Origin: Protula sp. h YS-2021
Taxonomy: Eukaryota; Annelida; Polychaeta; Sabellida; Serpulidae
DNA: 64,000 nucleotides
NCBI GenBank assembly: GCA_949752745.1
Contig: OX457031.1
Location: 45,775,257-45,839,256 of the forward strand
Direction: 5' to 3'
Each line of letters begins with the position of its first letter. Position 1 is the stretch's first letter. Shown here piece after piece: positions 44,930 through 59,221 of the stretch. The position numbers and the translations under genes were made by a program. The notes below the pieces were generated by a model. The model searched no databases. It was not told the origin of the DNA and saw nothing but the letters and a program-made list of their open reading frames with translations.

Positions 44930-46990
44930 AAAATTTCAAGACAGTAAGTCTATTTTCCAGCAGTAAGATAAGATTTTACAGAAAACATTTTGGTTTTTCG
45001 CCAATTTTTGTCCAATCACTGAAATGAGTGACAGTTACATAGGCAGTAATTTTTGCTACCTTTACACAAGACAGTAAGACTATTTTCCTAGAGTTCTTTT
45101 ACTGATTTTTTTTTGTTTTTCGCCAAGATTTTGGTCAATTTCTGGCCAACCACAGAAATGTAATAGCCAGGTAGGTAATACCTCCTGCTACCTTCACCTA
45201 AAATTTCAAGACACTTAGACTGTTTTCCAGCTGTGAGTTGAAATTTTACTGAAAAATGGCTTATCGCCAATATTTTCGCCAATTTTGGGCGAATCGCCAA
45301 AAAAAGCAACAACCAGGTAAACAGTAACTCCTGCTAACTTCACCTAAAATGTCAAGACATTACTATTATTTTCCTGGGGTTCGTCAAGATTTTACTGTTT
45401 TTTTTTCGTTTTTCACCAAAATTTTCGCAAATTTTTATCGAATTGCCAAAAACAAACAATATTCAGGACACTAACGCGCCCTACCTACAAACAAAAACGC
45501 TTCTTCGAAAACAATAGGAGATACTTTTTTAAAAGAATTGGTTTTCGGCCAATATCTGGCGAATTGCCAAAAAAAGTAACAGGCAGTTAAGTAGTAAAGT
45601 AAGCTATTGCTACTTAAAATTACATGGCAATGAGACTATTTTCATCGAGGTCGTTTAGATTTTACTGAATTTTTTTGTTATTCAGCAGATGAAAATAATG
45701 CCGGCTACCTTTACTCAAAATTTCAAGACAGTAAGAGTACTTTCCTGGAGTTAGTTAAGATTTTTTTTAGTTTTTCGCCAAAATTTTCACCAATTTTTGG
45801 CCAATCACCAATAACTGTAACAGCCAGGTAAGTAGTAAGGCCTGCTGCCTTTCGTTAAAATTTTAAAACATTAAGTTTGCTGAGTTTGGTTACGATTTTG
45901 CATAAATTTCTTTGGTTTTTCGCCAATCACCTTAAAATGTAACAACCAGTCAGGAAATAATGACTGCTAGCTTTAGTTAAAATTTCAAGACAGTAATGCT
46001 TTTTCTGGAGATAATTAGTTTTTTACGAAAAAAATTTGACTCTCGCCAATATTTAGGCCATTTTTTTTGGTGAATTGCCAAAACAAGTAATCGCCAGGTG
46101 GACACCTATGTACCCTACCGTCTACCAAAATTTTAGAACTCTTCTATGAAAACCTTAGGAAATACGATTTAAAGAAAATTGCTTTTTGGCCAGTATAACC
46201 GTAAATTTTTGGCGAACTATAAAATAAAGTAACAGCCAGATAGGTAGTAATGTGTGCTGTTACTTAAAATAACAAGTCATTGAGGCTAGTTTCCTGGAGT
46301 TCGTTAAGATGTTTTTGAAATTTTTTTAGTCTTTCGCCAAAATGTTTGCCAAAGCTTTAAACGACTAGGTAGATGGTAAATTTCCTTAAAATTTCAATGT
46401 AGTAAGTTTACTAATTTTTTTTTTTTCGTTCTGTGCCAAAACTTTCGCAAAATGTTACCTTCACCTAAAATTTCAAGACAGTAAGACCATTTTCCAGCAG
46501 TTGATTAAGATTTTACTGAAATATTTTGGTGTTTCGGCAATTTTTGGCGAATCACAAAAAAAGTAATAACCACGCAGGCAGTGACGCTTGCTAATTCCAC
46601 TTAAGATTTCAAGACAGTAAGACATTTTCCAGCAGTTAGTTGAGTTTTTACTCAAACGTTTTGGTTTTTCGCCAAAATTTTCGCCAATTTTTGGCGAATC
46701 ACCAAACAAGTAAACGCCAGCTAAATGGTAACACTACTTAAAATTTCAAGACAGTAAGACAAAAGACTGGAGATTGTTAAGATTTTACGAGAAAAAGAAT
46801 CGGTTTTTCACCAAAATTTTCCCCATTTTTGGTGAATCGCCAAAAAAAAAGTAATAGCCTGTGTTCACCAAAATTTTAGAACGTTTCCACCAAAACCCTA
46901 GGAGGAGATACGCTTCAAAAATATTTGCTTTTTGGCCAATATTTCCGCCAGTTTTTGGCGAATTGTCAAAAAAGAAGTAATACCCAGGTA
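44930..46990. repeat. Degenerate tandem array, unit about 130-145 bp
   Basis: AAAATTTCAAGACAGTAAG recurs with changes at about 44930, 45200, 45717, 45980, 46467, 46604 and 46740. It alternates with a small inverted motif like CGCCAATTTTTGGCGAATCG. Copies are strongly diverged, so the array is old. Short frames inside are by-products. Confidence 0.7.
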
Positions 46991-49071
46991 GCTACTTACA
47001 GTAGGTACTGCTAAAACCCCTGCTTCTGTAGTTGGGGCTTAAAAGTCATTTGGTGCCGAAAGTGAGTTCTGCAGTCATTATTTTCAGTTTAGTTAACCAA
47101 ACAGTCGAGAAGAAAATACGTATTCGACATTTTTGGGTCAAGGGCCAAAATAAGATTCCTGGACATGTAATTTGCTTTGAACTGGCCAGTCGTAGTTTCA
47201 TGGTATAGACAAATTCCGCAATATTTCAATATTTAATGTCAACTCATCTCTACTCAGAAGAAGTAAAAGCTCGGAAAGCTTGTGGTGGGCAGGGGGGGGG
47301 GGGGGGTGGTTGTTCTTGCCATGTAATTCGTTTAGACAACAGATGAAGATAGAAACACCAAAGTAGTAAAAACGAAACAGCTAAAAAAGAATTTTGCCTT
47401 TAAGCCAAACCAGATAAGCAAATGGAGTCGGGTCAAATTTTTCATAAAGAAATCATAATTTTGGTTTAATTGCTCCAGAAATGTCTGGTCAAAGCAGTTG
47501 ATAAGACCAAGCTTTTAAGGGCTAATTGGTCCAAAGCCTCCTTGACATCACCAACGGGCATACTAATCATCAACGAGGCAACAGGATGCAGTTGTTCCCG
47601 GAGTCTCCTGCCCTTAGAACAGCATTGAGCATGTCAATGTACTTTGGTTGTAAAATCGCTAGTGTGTAAGGCAATACATAAAACTTAAGAAAAACAAGCA
47701 TGTCCAAAGACATGAATCAGCCGGGTTACCAAACAAGGAAAGAGAGAGAAACTCTGAAACGAATACTGTTAGGCCATAAAATGAAGTATGTAAAATGCAT
47801 TTAATTCAAATCTGGAAGCCACCCGAAAGGGGATGTTGGACAGGTTGGGTTTTGACGATTCATGTATTTACCGACATTTACACAATTTTACAAAATTTTT
47901 AAAATTCCACCATTTCGGCATTTTTTGTCATTTTCGAAAAAAGCAAAGTCCAGGTGGAGAAGCACCTAACAAACTTTCGATTAAAATTTTATAACTATTT
48001 GAAAAAGACTGAGAAAAATGAATGGTCTGGCAATTCAGTTATCCCTGGGGAACATCCCTGCGTAACATCTAAACGATTGGTGTAAAACTGTAGGAGTAGC
48101 ATTTTAAAGAAAAAGTTTAACATACGCACATACATTTAAGCCCCCCTATAGTGATAGGACCTACGACTAATCCAGTCCGACAAAGTCGGCTGGGTTAAAA
48201 AAACACACACATATACAAGTAAGATTTCAATTATTTATTTCTTTAAAACTGATCAGATCAAAAACTGTGATGCAAGAGTTCATCTTTTACTGTAATTATA
48301 CTGAAGTAGAAACTGCAGCGGCCACCCTTTAATAAAAACCTTTGGGTGAGTTCTATAATAATATACATATATCTATTTTGTATTTGTATCCATGTGTTTC
48401 TGTCAAATCATTGACTTTACAAGATCATTGAAATTTTCATATGTTTTTATGTTATATATGTTCTATTTGACAATAACGTGTTTTATGTCAAAGGTCAAAT
48501 ATATTTCAACCAATCAAATTGAAATCAAGAAATGTAGTTTTAAATTTCCTGACATTTCAATTATCGCCTCTGCCTAATGGTAAGAGAAATGAAATGTAGG
48601 CCAAAGATCGTAATGAGTAATGAAATACGTCATATGCAACGCTAATGAATCTCTGCTTACATCTGTCTCTTCAACTGGCAATGTTGAAATAAACTTTTAT
48701 TATCGCTTATCATTTTGCCGCCAAAATTTTCAGTTCTGACCTTACCCAGGTGTTAAAACTGGAACTGATTGTTTTCACCAGAACGGGCAGTTCTAGAAAA
48801 AATTACCATAGTTTTCCTCTTTTTTTTTTTTTTTTTTTTTTGCATAAAACCTGAAATACGCAGTCTGTCTATATAATTTGTATTTGAGAAAAAAGGCTGG
48901 TCTAGTGCGGGACCGCGTTCAAACTAATATAGCTCCATATACAATGTTTTAGTTCGGCGGCCTGAACAAGCCAGCTTTGTAACGGGACAATTATCCAATC
49001 ACAGCACTAATCACATATACTGAGAATTCAAAAGGTATTTCAATGACAACATGTTAAAAGCAAAGGCCTCG
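46991..49071. other. No gene recognised
   Basis: Intergenic DNA between the satellite array and the 3' end of the UBXN4 gene. It contains homopolymer tracts (G run near 47290, T run near 48820) and short unsupported frames. Confidence 0.4.
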
Positions 49072-52000
49072 TCACATCTGCTGTGTGGAATTTCCGTTAT
49101 ATGTGTTCATATCGTCATCATCGTCCATAGTATTCGTGAAGCGTCGTATATTTCCTTCCTGCCGGCTTCGCACGTTAGACCCTTCCCTGTAAAACATACA
49201 AAGAAATGCACTTAAGCGCACCCGCCTTATAGCGACCACGGCAAAGAAAATTAAACATCCATGGCACGACTGTCCAAGCTCAGTTTTTAACATTATCACT
49301 CACACTTTGGGAAGTTACAAAATAGCATGATAAATCATGTGGGAGGCAACTGACAAGACTCGGCGTTATGACGAAGTTAGATAAAACCGGGTGCTTGCGG
49401 TCTTGTAGGGCGCTGTCTCGTGCTCGCTGCCGGACTCGCATTCGGCTGACTAGACTGTGCTTGACTGGCGGCGTTGCTTGACGATGTGCCAAAAGAGAAG
49501 ATGCTTAGCAGAAAGTTCCCCAACCATATTACTGGCGTTAGCAGCAGCATCAGCAAGGCCATTATGCCTCCGTCACTGCTTGACACTGTGCTGGTTTTCT
49601 TCCTTGAATGCTGAAAAAGAAACTGCTGCAGCTGGAAAATTCCACAACTTTATTGCTATGTCATACTCAATAACAGTAACAATCCTCTGCTTAAAAGATA
49701 GGACTAACCATTGTAGTGACCAGGCAGTGGCTGTTGTCCAATAGAATCGAAGGAAACACATAAAAGCATAATATGACAGCCATCACTTAGGCAGTGACGC
49801 CACCATATGTTATATTAAGTGAAATATATTTCACGAAGTGTGGGAAGGAACATCCATCCACAGGAAATTGTCTGTGTCTCGCGCGTTTTTTTGTTCTTAT
49901 TTACATATCGCTTTACAATGCATTTTCAGCATAACAATAAAGGCCCACACAGGGTCAAGGTCAGTAACTGGAAGTTGCACCTACTGGTATAACAATGAGC
50001 GCGGCACTGGGGGCGAGGCCAAGCTCTAACAGACTACACGATCCGTCGGTCTCCGAAAAGTCACGCCGTGGATAAGTCTGAGTGAGAGCGAAGTTTCCAT
50101 ATGTGGCTCCAATTCGACTCCTAAAAATAAACTTAATATATATACAACAGACAGTGACGCGGTGACTAAGCTTAAACAGGAGATGTTACTAAAATGTTTG
50201 ATTAACGGAAATAATTGGTAAGCGCGTATTTCTATTTACTTTCTTGGACAGAACCCTCAACCAGTAAAAAATTCCTTGTGGAATACAGGCACTCCACAAC
50301 ATACTACTACATTTTATTTTTTATAACATAAAGATCACCACTACCCCCCGCCCAACCTCCCATTACAGAAACATTCAGGGCGTTTCTTGCACTCAGTGCA
50401 TTACTTAAATATTTTAAAGCAGAATGTACTTGAAATAGATCAGTATTAGAATTATGCGATTTATTTACAGGAAAAAAATTCACCTGAGGAAAGTCGTAGC
50501 ACTGTTGAGTGTGTCACTTGAGGGAAAAGTTTCAGTGACTGAGGAGCCATCTGGTAGTCTGAACTGAAGACGTGCAGACTCCCTAACATAACACAATCAT
50601 ATTCCTGATTACACAATTAACTTCAATTAACATAAAATATACCTCCTGTCCATAACATGCTTGTATATATAGTGGTACAGAATTTGAGTGTATACTTTTA
50701 CTTTTTACCTTTCAATATTCCAGATAAAAATTAAATTGCAAAGTTTCGCTGTGCAGCGCCACTCAGAAACACTCAACGATACAATACAATTCTGTAACAA
50801 AGGTCGGAAGCCTCCATTAGCCTGTGGCATTCGCAATCTAGCAATGCCGCCTGGCGTCCCATGGACATACGCACCGTTTTTGAGCCTCGGTTTTCGCCTG
50901 CTCCGCAGCCTGTACTTCTGCTTTTACCCGCGCCTTTTCTTGCCTTTGTTCTTCCCTTTCCGCCTTCTCTCTTTCATACGCGGCTTTGCGCTCTAGTCTA
51001 AAAAATCCCAGTTTCAAGGTTATCACGTTCGGTATCAGGACTAATTGCCCTCAAAACCACATTGCCCCAATTCAAAACGGACCAGACTGCTCCCAGTATT
51101 TTCCACACTTCCCCATTTTTAGGCTGATCTCACCAGTCAATATACACACAACTTTTCATTTCTTTTCATTTTATTTACATAATTTGAGTTTTAAAGGTCT
51201 TAACAACAACTGGGGTAAGTCAGACTGACTGTGATTTCAAGTTTAAAATTGTAGGAAAATGATATAAAATACTGATAGATTTATTTTTGTTTTTTTTCCC
51301 TGCATCCTTACCTATCCCTCTCTATCTGCTGGCGCACTTTTTCCCGGGCTAGCTTTGCTTCTTCGCGCTCTTTCTTCCACGAATTTGCTGTCTCTTGCCT
51401 TTCTTGTTCCTCCTGTTTTTCTCGCAGTTTCTGTATATTTTTTCCTTAAAAAAAAAAAGCAACTATGATTACTAAAATGTATGGAGGTATCCGCGGCTAC
51501 GCAATGCAAACTTGGCGGGGCTGTGCCTTGATCTTAACCATGTTCATAGTATTATTTTAAAATATCTTATTTGGTTGGTAAAAGAACGCCTTTGCTCCAC
51601 AGTGATTTAATTAGTCATCTCTAAATTATCTACTTTTTTCGTAAAAGGCACCTACCGAGCTGACGGCGATTGAGCTCCTCACTTTTCTCTTTCTCTTTCG
51701 CTTCAAGAGCCTTCTGCTCTTGCTTTGCAGTGATCAGTTCACGTGCTCTGAAAACAGGTCAAGGTCACAGCAAATACAAGGCCAAAGCTTTTGCTTACTT
51801 TACGTAATCGATTACAATGACACATTTAAGTCAAACTACTTGGAAGTAGATAAATTAACTAAATCTTCTTTCTTTTACCTTTATCCATAACACATTCAAA
51901 AAACAAAGTATCAGGTGAAATCAGTAATTACTTTTTACTCAGTTGTTTTTATTTGCATGAATTTCTCACATATTTTGCAGACCTAATTCACGATGGCAAC

Positions 52001-55000
52001 TGAATTGAGACAGAACGAATGCTTTTTACATTTACATAAGTTTATTACTGATTCATTGCTCTTGCGATAACTCAATAAAGAATAAAGAAATAATACCGTT
52101 TCTGTTTTTCCTCCATGCTGAAACAATTATACATTTGTTACCAATAAGAAACCAAAAAAAAAATGATAATAATAAAAAGCAAACAAAAAATGTATTCAAA
52201 AAGTAACTAAAAAAACGTAAGCTAACTTGTTAACTCTCAAACATGAGCATCCGCAGCAGGTCTGAAGTGTACGCAACTAATCTTTTATCCTGCCCATAAT
52301 CAACTGGTACCCAAATTAAAAGACTTCAACACAGTAGCTGCTCGTTAATTCGAACAATGTTAAACCGGTTTATCAGCTATTTGAACAAAATATGCGGACC
52401 AAGAGCATCTTATAATAAGCGGGTTCGGACTGACGAGCAATGACGACTCAATGAGAAAACTTATCACTTCACTAAACCGCCGACACTGTCGAACATTGAA
52501 ATCAACCAAGAGGTCACAACAGTTCGAACATAATATCGAATTACCCTACCGATTGTTATGAAAAATGGTTTGAAAAATAAAATTAAAACAACCAAGACAG
52601 GATCTTACCTCTGAACTTTCTCTTCTTTTGTGAGCTCGGGCATGGCACCACCTTCTGCTCCTTCTCTCTAAATGAAAAAAGAAAAAAAAAAGATTCCGCT
52701 TTACTATTTACACAGATGACCTTGACCGTCCGATCAACAGCAAGCACAACCCGTGATTGTAATATCTCTTACCGAGATATACAATGAGAAAGAATCACAC
52801 GTGCAGAAGTGTTAAGATAAACCAAGCAATAAGCCGAACAGCGAGGACACCTGAACTCTAAAGTAAACAACACGATAACGGAGTCGGCCATTCGAGATAT
52901 CCACGTAGTGGGCACTCTGCCAGAAACATGTACTAAGCGCACGATCTATCCACAGAACAGAAACTTTCGCTTTACTTTTACAAAACGTATTTATTTCACA
53001 GCTGTTTGTGTGGTGCGACATTCGTGCAAAGACCGGCCTTTGTTTACTAGATTTTCACTTCCAGATGTACAGTTTAAAGCAAACGACAGGAAACACTACA
53101 ATTTCATTCCTGTTTAGAAATACTACACATCACTGATAATCTATATTTACCATTGTACATTTAAACCTCGTTTTGAAAAGGCACTAATATCGAAAATCAA
53201 TTGAATATGTTGGAAAGAAATGCTTCTAAATCAATACCTACAGAATCAACATTCCAACTGAACTTCTGAAAATAAACAATTTTTCCGTGATAAGATTGAA
53301 ACTGAACACGTAGCATGAAAGTTGAAGATTATAAACAAAGACGTAGTGTATACTCTCATTTGGGTTGCTGCTTCGGAATTTCCTTGTGCTTGGGAAATGT
53401 TAGGTTCACTGGGGGGCTCCACACCGGGTTGGGCACTTATCTGACCCTTGTGTGCCTAAAAATAGAGTATTTCAGTGTTCACCACACGAATTAAAATTAC
53501 GCGTCTTTTTAAATTTTTTTTAATTTATCGGGGTTTTCTTTAAAATCGTTTTATCCATGACAAACAGATCGAAAAGCCTTTCGGAAATATATCGTTTCAA
53601 ACTTTTAATCTTCCTTGTTTGTTTGTTTGTTTTTTTTTTGGTTTTTTTTTTTATTTTTAAAATTAATACATTTGAAGTTGTGACGCTGTGTCTTCGAATG
53701 GCGCTATTTAGGCAGGCAATGATTGGATAAGAGGAAGAGAAGAAGGTGGCGCCACCTGGATCACAGACTGCATCTTGGTAACGAAATCCCTCGGTTCATG
53801 ATGCCCAACCATTATCTCTATTGGCTTTCCATCTAAGCCAATGAAATACGAGCTTGGAACACAAACCACGGGGTCTGGTGCTTGGGTCAAGGAAGCCAAA
53901 ACAACAGCGTTACCTACACACTGATTGTCTACATATAAAAACGAGTGACGTCAACATTTCACATATTTATTTATAGATTTATTTTATTTATATTTTAATA
54001 CTTGGACAGCAGTGCATATGGTGAGTTAGATCGTTTCTCCTAACAATAGCCATCGAAACCATAATTACATTTTACACAAAATTACGTCTCGGAGCCGCAC
54101 TGTTCTAGTTTACCTTCAACAAAATTTCACAATGCTGATTAATTTGTTGTAACCAGGAACTAAAAGGATACATATTGCTGAAAACTGCACACATTGCTCT
54201 CTGGTATACAACAAAAATACAACAAAAATACACAGTTACCCTCTAAATAAGGAACACATATGGTCCCAGGTAAATTTCAGTATATGTGTTACAGGGAATC
54301 TGTGTAATTGGGGATTTCATGAAATCCCTAGGGAATCCGTGTAATGAATAAGCTCATATTGATTATAGAACTATTTTGAAAAATTATCCATTCAGGAAGG
54401 CTGTTTAGTGGTTCTTCAAAACTGTGTAAAAGTGTATCCCTTTTCATATCGAAAGGAATTGAAATTTAAACATTACCATCCAAAATAACAGAATTAGGCG
54501 TAAAATGTGACATACGTTACATAGGATAAAAAGTATCGCTAAATTCAGGTACTGAAGTATCTCATGAATGATAGTTTGGCAATCGAGTGCTTTGAGTATA
54601 TTAATTAAAATCTACCATTAATTTCGGTAAAATACGACATTGCAAACATGAAAATTCTCAATAAAAACATCGAAATTGATTGAGCAAGTTATTACACGAA
54701 TCCAATAGGGATTTCATGAAATCCCTAATTTCACAGATTCCCTGTAACATATGCACTTATTTTATTATAAAGTTGAACAGTTCCAGTACCAAAGCTTGTT
54801 CTTTTAGCAGGTTTATTGTAATAGAACCAGACGCATTCTGTTTGCGTAACTACACGTCACGGGTACTTACGACACTTGTATGTTTTATCTACTATCGTTA
54901 CTCAGAAGAAGGGAAGATAAGCGCTGCCATTTTCTAAAACACAGAAAATCTTACGTGTTGGCCTTGAGCTTGATGGCCACACAATTGTTGGAAGATAACT

Positions 55001-55057
55001 CTGCCACTTCATTATTGTCCCAGGTGTCGTCCATTTTCTTCGACAAATCATCATTTC
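49072..55057 (-). CDS. UBXN4: UBXN4 (erasin/UBXD2) orthologue, all but the first exon
   Basis: Minus-strand exons: 55057-54955, 53928-53756, 53455-53354, 52667-52609, 52117-52097, 51747-51656, 51444-51312, 50997-50875, 50582-50484, 50120-49985, 49610-about 49399, 49196-49072. Landmarks: thioredoxin-like part (EVAELSSNNCVAIKL, DPVVCVPSSYFIGLDGKPIE), a long Glu/Lys/Arg coiled coil over the middle exons (e.g. LREKQEEQERQETANSWKKE), the UBX domain (ARLQFRLPDGSSVTETFPSS through YGNFALTQTYPRRDF to APSAALIVIP), a hydrophobic hairpin MALLMLLLTPVIWLGNFLLS and the conserved C-terminus YNGNSTQQM. UBXN4 is an ER-membrane adaptor that recruits p97/VCP to ER-associated degradation. Phases match from 53928 to 49610. 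The 55057/53928 junction is out of phase as read, and the last intron may use a GC donor. The initiating exon was not found in this window. Confidence 0.93.
54283..54753. mobile_element. MITE in UBXN4 intron
   Basis: Inverted ends of about 50 bp: GTTACAGGGAATCTGTG at the left and its inverse (CACAGATTCCCTGTAAC) at the right, each followed by the palindrome GGGATTTCATGAAATCCC. The 470-bp unit has no coding capacity. Confidence 0.7.
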
Positions 55058-56767
55058 CTGCAGACAAATAACTATAAATGTTTCCGTGGGAACGAGGATG
55101 CCCCGACCGAACTTTCCCGGTTTGGGTAATGGGGATTCCTAAAGAGTAATTTCTAGATATATTTTTCATGCAAAAATAATAATGAACATATCAAGCCCCC
55201 ACATGAGGGCTTATAAAAACTCTGTATGAATAATCTTATGTAAAACTTAAAAATTTCTGACGGACCAGTCCAAAACATAATGCTTCTCCTGACCATGGTG
55301 AGGTCGGGGCGTAAATATGGCTAGTTTACTAGACATGCGCGCATTTTCTGAATGAAGGGGTATGTCAAATACCATATGACCAAAGCCGTAGTGGATAAAA
55401 AAAGTTACAGCTAGTGCACATATATCACCCAAAGCCGCATATGTAACACGCAGTTCACCGAAAACTGAACGCGACAAAACTACACAAAACTTCCCTCTGA
55501 GATCAAAAATATTACCGAAACATTAACATAAGGTCGAGTCAACATGGACAAGATAAAAGCGAGCCCAGATGTTAATCTTCATACCATCTAAGTCAAATTC
55601 ACATGGGCATGAGGAAGCTTCAGTGACAACTAAAGCAGAAACTTGCTATTCACAGTACATCTAATACATAAGAAAATCAATACAAAATTTCAACTCCTCC
55701 CAAAGATGTCACAACTCCAGTCTGAAATACAACAGGAGTAGTGCGTCCATACTTTATGGTGGACAGGACACAGGGAAAAACATCACTCTGTACGCAGAGT
55801 TGTGTTTAGCGTGACAAGTTTTAAGTACCATTTATTCTATGCCGATAAATTTTCAATACTGCTATCGGTTCAGGTTCGTTTAACAGTTTTATAATAATCT
55901 TCAAGGTCAAAAATGCGGTTTCACTGACAGAAATTGCAGGAGAAATGTTTACGCTGATCACTTTTTCCAGAATGATCATGCGGGCGGTTATTATCGATTC
56001 GTGAAATCGAGTGGATGTATGATGAAAAACCGCCGACAGCAACATCCAAAGAAAAAGGTCCAATTTTTTGCTAAAACTGCAGAAGAAACGAGTCAAGTGA
56101 CGTCTTTTTTTTATCAATAGCGTTACGGCGATCCTGCTGAAAAATCGATTCGTCGGGGATTCTATCCTCTGGCGACGTGGAATCGATTCCGCGCACATCT
56201 AATCGATTCCCCATCGACTTTTCAAAATATGTTTTATTTCCCCTTAAAAATGCCCCAGTAACTAGGCAATAAGGAACTATGTCCAGTTAAAGCAGTGAAA
56301 CGTCTTGCCGTTTTTATTTACAGGGCTCCCGCGATTTTCACTCAAAAAAAGAAGACTTTTTGAGGAAAACTTCCAGCAATTTTTTAAGAAAAGTTTTCAG
56401 GACTTTTAAAAAAAAATTCAAGAATTAACCAAGAGCTTTCACATTTATATAATAAAATAAAAGATGGTCAACCCTAAAAATGATTACGATACTTTCAAAT
56501 GAAATATTCAGAAGCCACATAATTATCACTGTGGGCTCCAGCGACAAAACATAGGGAATAACGTTCGAAAGGAAACTCATATTTTCCATGCGTATAGTTT
56601 CATTCAAATTAATCCATGCTTTTAATTAATTACATTGTCAATTTCCAGAACTATCTCACAACATTCCAGGACTTTCAGGATTTCCTTGGATCGCTACAAC
56701 TATGAAGTAGTTAAGTAGGAAAAATAGCTCAAAATTAAATAATCAAGAACTAAGAAGCTAGCAATTA
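55058..56767. other. Probable UBXN4 intron 1 sequence, nothing else recognised
   Basis: Upstream of the first located UBXN4 exon. I searched the minus strand for the short hydrophobic start expected (a thioredoxin-like W.. A..A.. pattern) and found none with a GT donor in phase 1. Confidence 0.35.
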
Positions 56768-57574
56768 TCGTAATTCTCTGTATAAGCCGCATCCCCCAAA
56801 ATGGGGGAAACGTTTTTGAAATCGGTGTAAAAGCCGCATCAGTTTATAAGCCGCACCCCTGACTGGTCATTATACCGATATACGTATATCCTTGCATGAA
56901 AGTAGACGTTTATCTAGATATAATATTAGCGTTACCAACCTGTACTTTTGAACAGAAGATAAAATAAAAAAAAATAAAATAAATAAACATAAAATTCTGA
57001 TTAAAAATAAATAAATAAATAAAATTAAAAACGTTACTTTTACTTGTGGTTTATCAAGTGCCCGCATTTACTTCAAAATTTCATTGGCGTCAACCAGACA
57101 GTGTATACCTGTATGTACTTGTCATGCAGCTAAGCAAGTTCATAGTAAATACTCATCCGTGTGCCTCACTGACACTCGTTTTTTAATCAACGACACTCAC
57201 TAATCCATCAGTGCTAAACCCTAGGCACTGATACCCTGAGGTGTAACAACAAAACCATAATTGTGGCCCAATTCCCCTGATAAGGATTTGCTTGTGGGGT
57301 TATATAAAGGACACTAGCTATAAAGATGGCTAGACAGAATAAAATAGAAAATGTCTTGAGTTTTTCTTTGTGTCTTACAACCTGCACATCCAAATTTACA
57401 GGTACTAACTTAGCTTTATAACCGAAAAAAAAAACACTGATTAAAAAATCACCATATCGTCCAATTTTTGAATGAAACCGGCGTATAAGCCGCATCTATG
57501 TCTAAACCGCACCTGGGGGTTCTGTATGCAACATCGGTGTATAAGCCGGGACTTATTCACCGGGAATTACAGTA
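56768..57574. mobile_element. Inverted-repeat element with TATAAGCCGCA ends
   Basis: Starts GTAATTCTCTGTATAAGCCG and ends with CGGTGTATAAGCCGGGACTT and GGGAATTACAG, which is inverse to the left tip. TATAAGCCGCA words also occur just inside both ends. The ORF 57214-57495 inside runs through these and has no family motif. Confidence 0.55.
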
Positions 57575-59221
57575 CGTATTAATTTTACTCTCATCGTTTG
57601 CAGCCTTTTATACAGAATAGTGCAGATTCTCTTCATTCTTCTTTTTAAGATCACCCAAAAACAGCAGTTTAACAACAGACCAATAATCATTTAATGGGTT
57701 TGGGTGGATGACCAAAATAGAAATAGCCCCGGATCAAGCCCATCACAGTTTTGAATATGAACAGTACTGAAATAATGGGATTGGTATTGTAAGTCGAAAT
57801 GTACGTTGTAATGTCACTTCTTACTGAAGCCTACAACGCTAAAGTCAGCCCAAGAGTTCCCGAGTTCCTGGGGGATGGCAAAATAACGCGAAAGCATAAT
57901 ACGATACCAAATCAAAAGCCTCTACCAGTAACATAGAGTCTCCTAATGGCACTGCAGCTTTACTTGATCAGTCATTGATTTATATCTGTTTCGCAGAAAT
58001 TTAATGGTATATTAAAGGTATGAAGAAAAGTTATCCGCTGAGGATACTGCCCTGGGACTAAAATCATGGGATATTCTTTTTTCCCACAAACACCCATATA
58101 TAAAGACTTTTCATGGGTTAATAAACGAATCTTTCTTTTAATCTTTCTTTTAATTGTTTTTTTTTCTTTCACTTGATCGATGATTGTACGCACCTGAGTA
58201 AGAGTCTTCGTTAAAACGTAGGCGTTGACTGCATGCGTATATGTACAGTGTATAAAAAACATTTTCTAAAGGTTTTTTACCTTACGTAGATGTTCCTGGT
58301 TGGTTCTCTAAAAGGCTCTTACTTCTTGTTTTTAGAACAAAAATAACATATCTTTTTAGTTTTTGTCTTTTTCGCAATAAAATAACTGGAATTCTCTGGG
58401 GTGATCACCCATCAGGCTATTAAATTTGGATGGAAAAAAATCAAAGCAGAAACCTTTCGTTTGAATCGCTATCGGGTTCTCTTGTAGTCATTTTATCACT
58501 TCATCAAAAACATTCCAAATGTTCAGGCTAAGTCGCCGTTATATATAATGTGGGTGTTTACGAAATAATTCCCCACAAACTTGTGCCTCTGGCAGATTGG
58601 TTTCATTAACTGGATCCACTCTGTCTCTTGCAATTCTTTCTTCAACATTAAAAGAAAAGATGCGATTCCGATCTGATTAATCGGCATTAAAGGTTTTCGA
58701 TTAATAGATTCCAAAAGTTACACTAGGGATCGCTTGTCTGAATTTTTTCTATCAAACAGCTTACTCAAAATTGGCATTAGAAAACATCTAAGGAACAATG
58801 AGTCAAAGCAATCCGACCGAAGAATAGGTAACGTTACGACACATGCTTCCAGGGTTGTTTAATGTATTTGGGAGAAAGGAGTAAACTGCATCGTTTTTTT
58901 TGTTTTTTTTTGCAATAGGACTAATATGCCCACTACTGTTAGATAAGCTCACCGCTTCCATTCCTGGCACTGAAACGGTTATACAAGTCAACTTCACTTG
59001 TTTTGAGGGTCCGCTGTGGTGAAATTGTGGGCGGTTAAACTACTTAAATTCCGCCAGTAGAGTTTACTGAAGGCTTTCAAAATAATCAGACAATGGAAGA
59101 AATTACGACGTTACAGGGTTAAATACAGCTAACACGACGCGCCACAGTAATACTTAGTTGCAAGCACACGGGGTAGAGACATGCTTGACCAACACCCAAG
59201 TGTTACACTACAGTTATCTCA
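57575..59221. other. No gene recognised
   Basis: AT-rich DNA with short frames only, before the satellite array. Confidence 0.4.

Noticed and set aside
57214..57495. 93-residue ORF on the minus strand
   Set aside because: Lies within an inverted-repeat element and shows no family motif.
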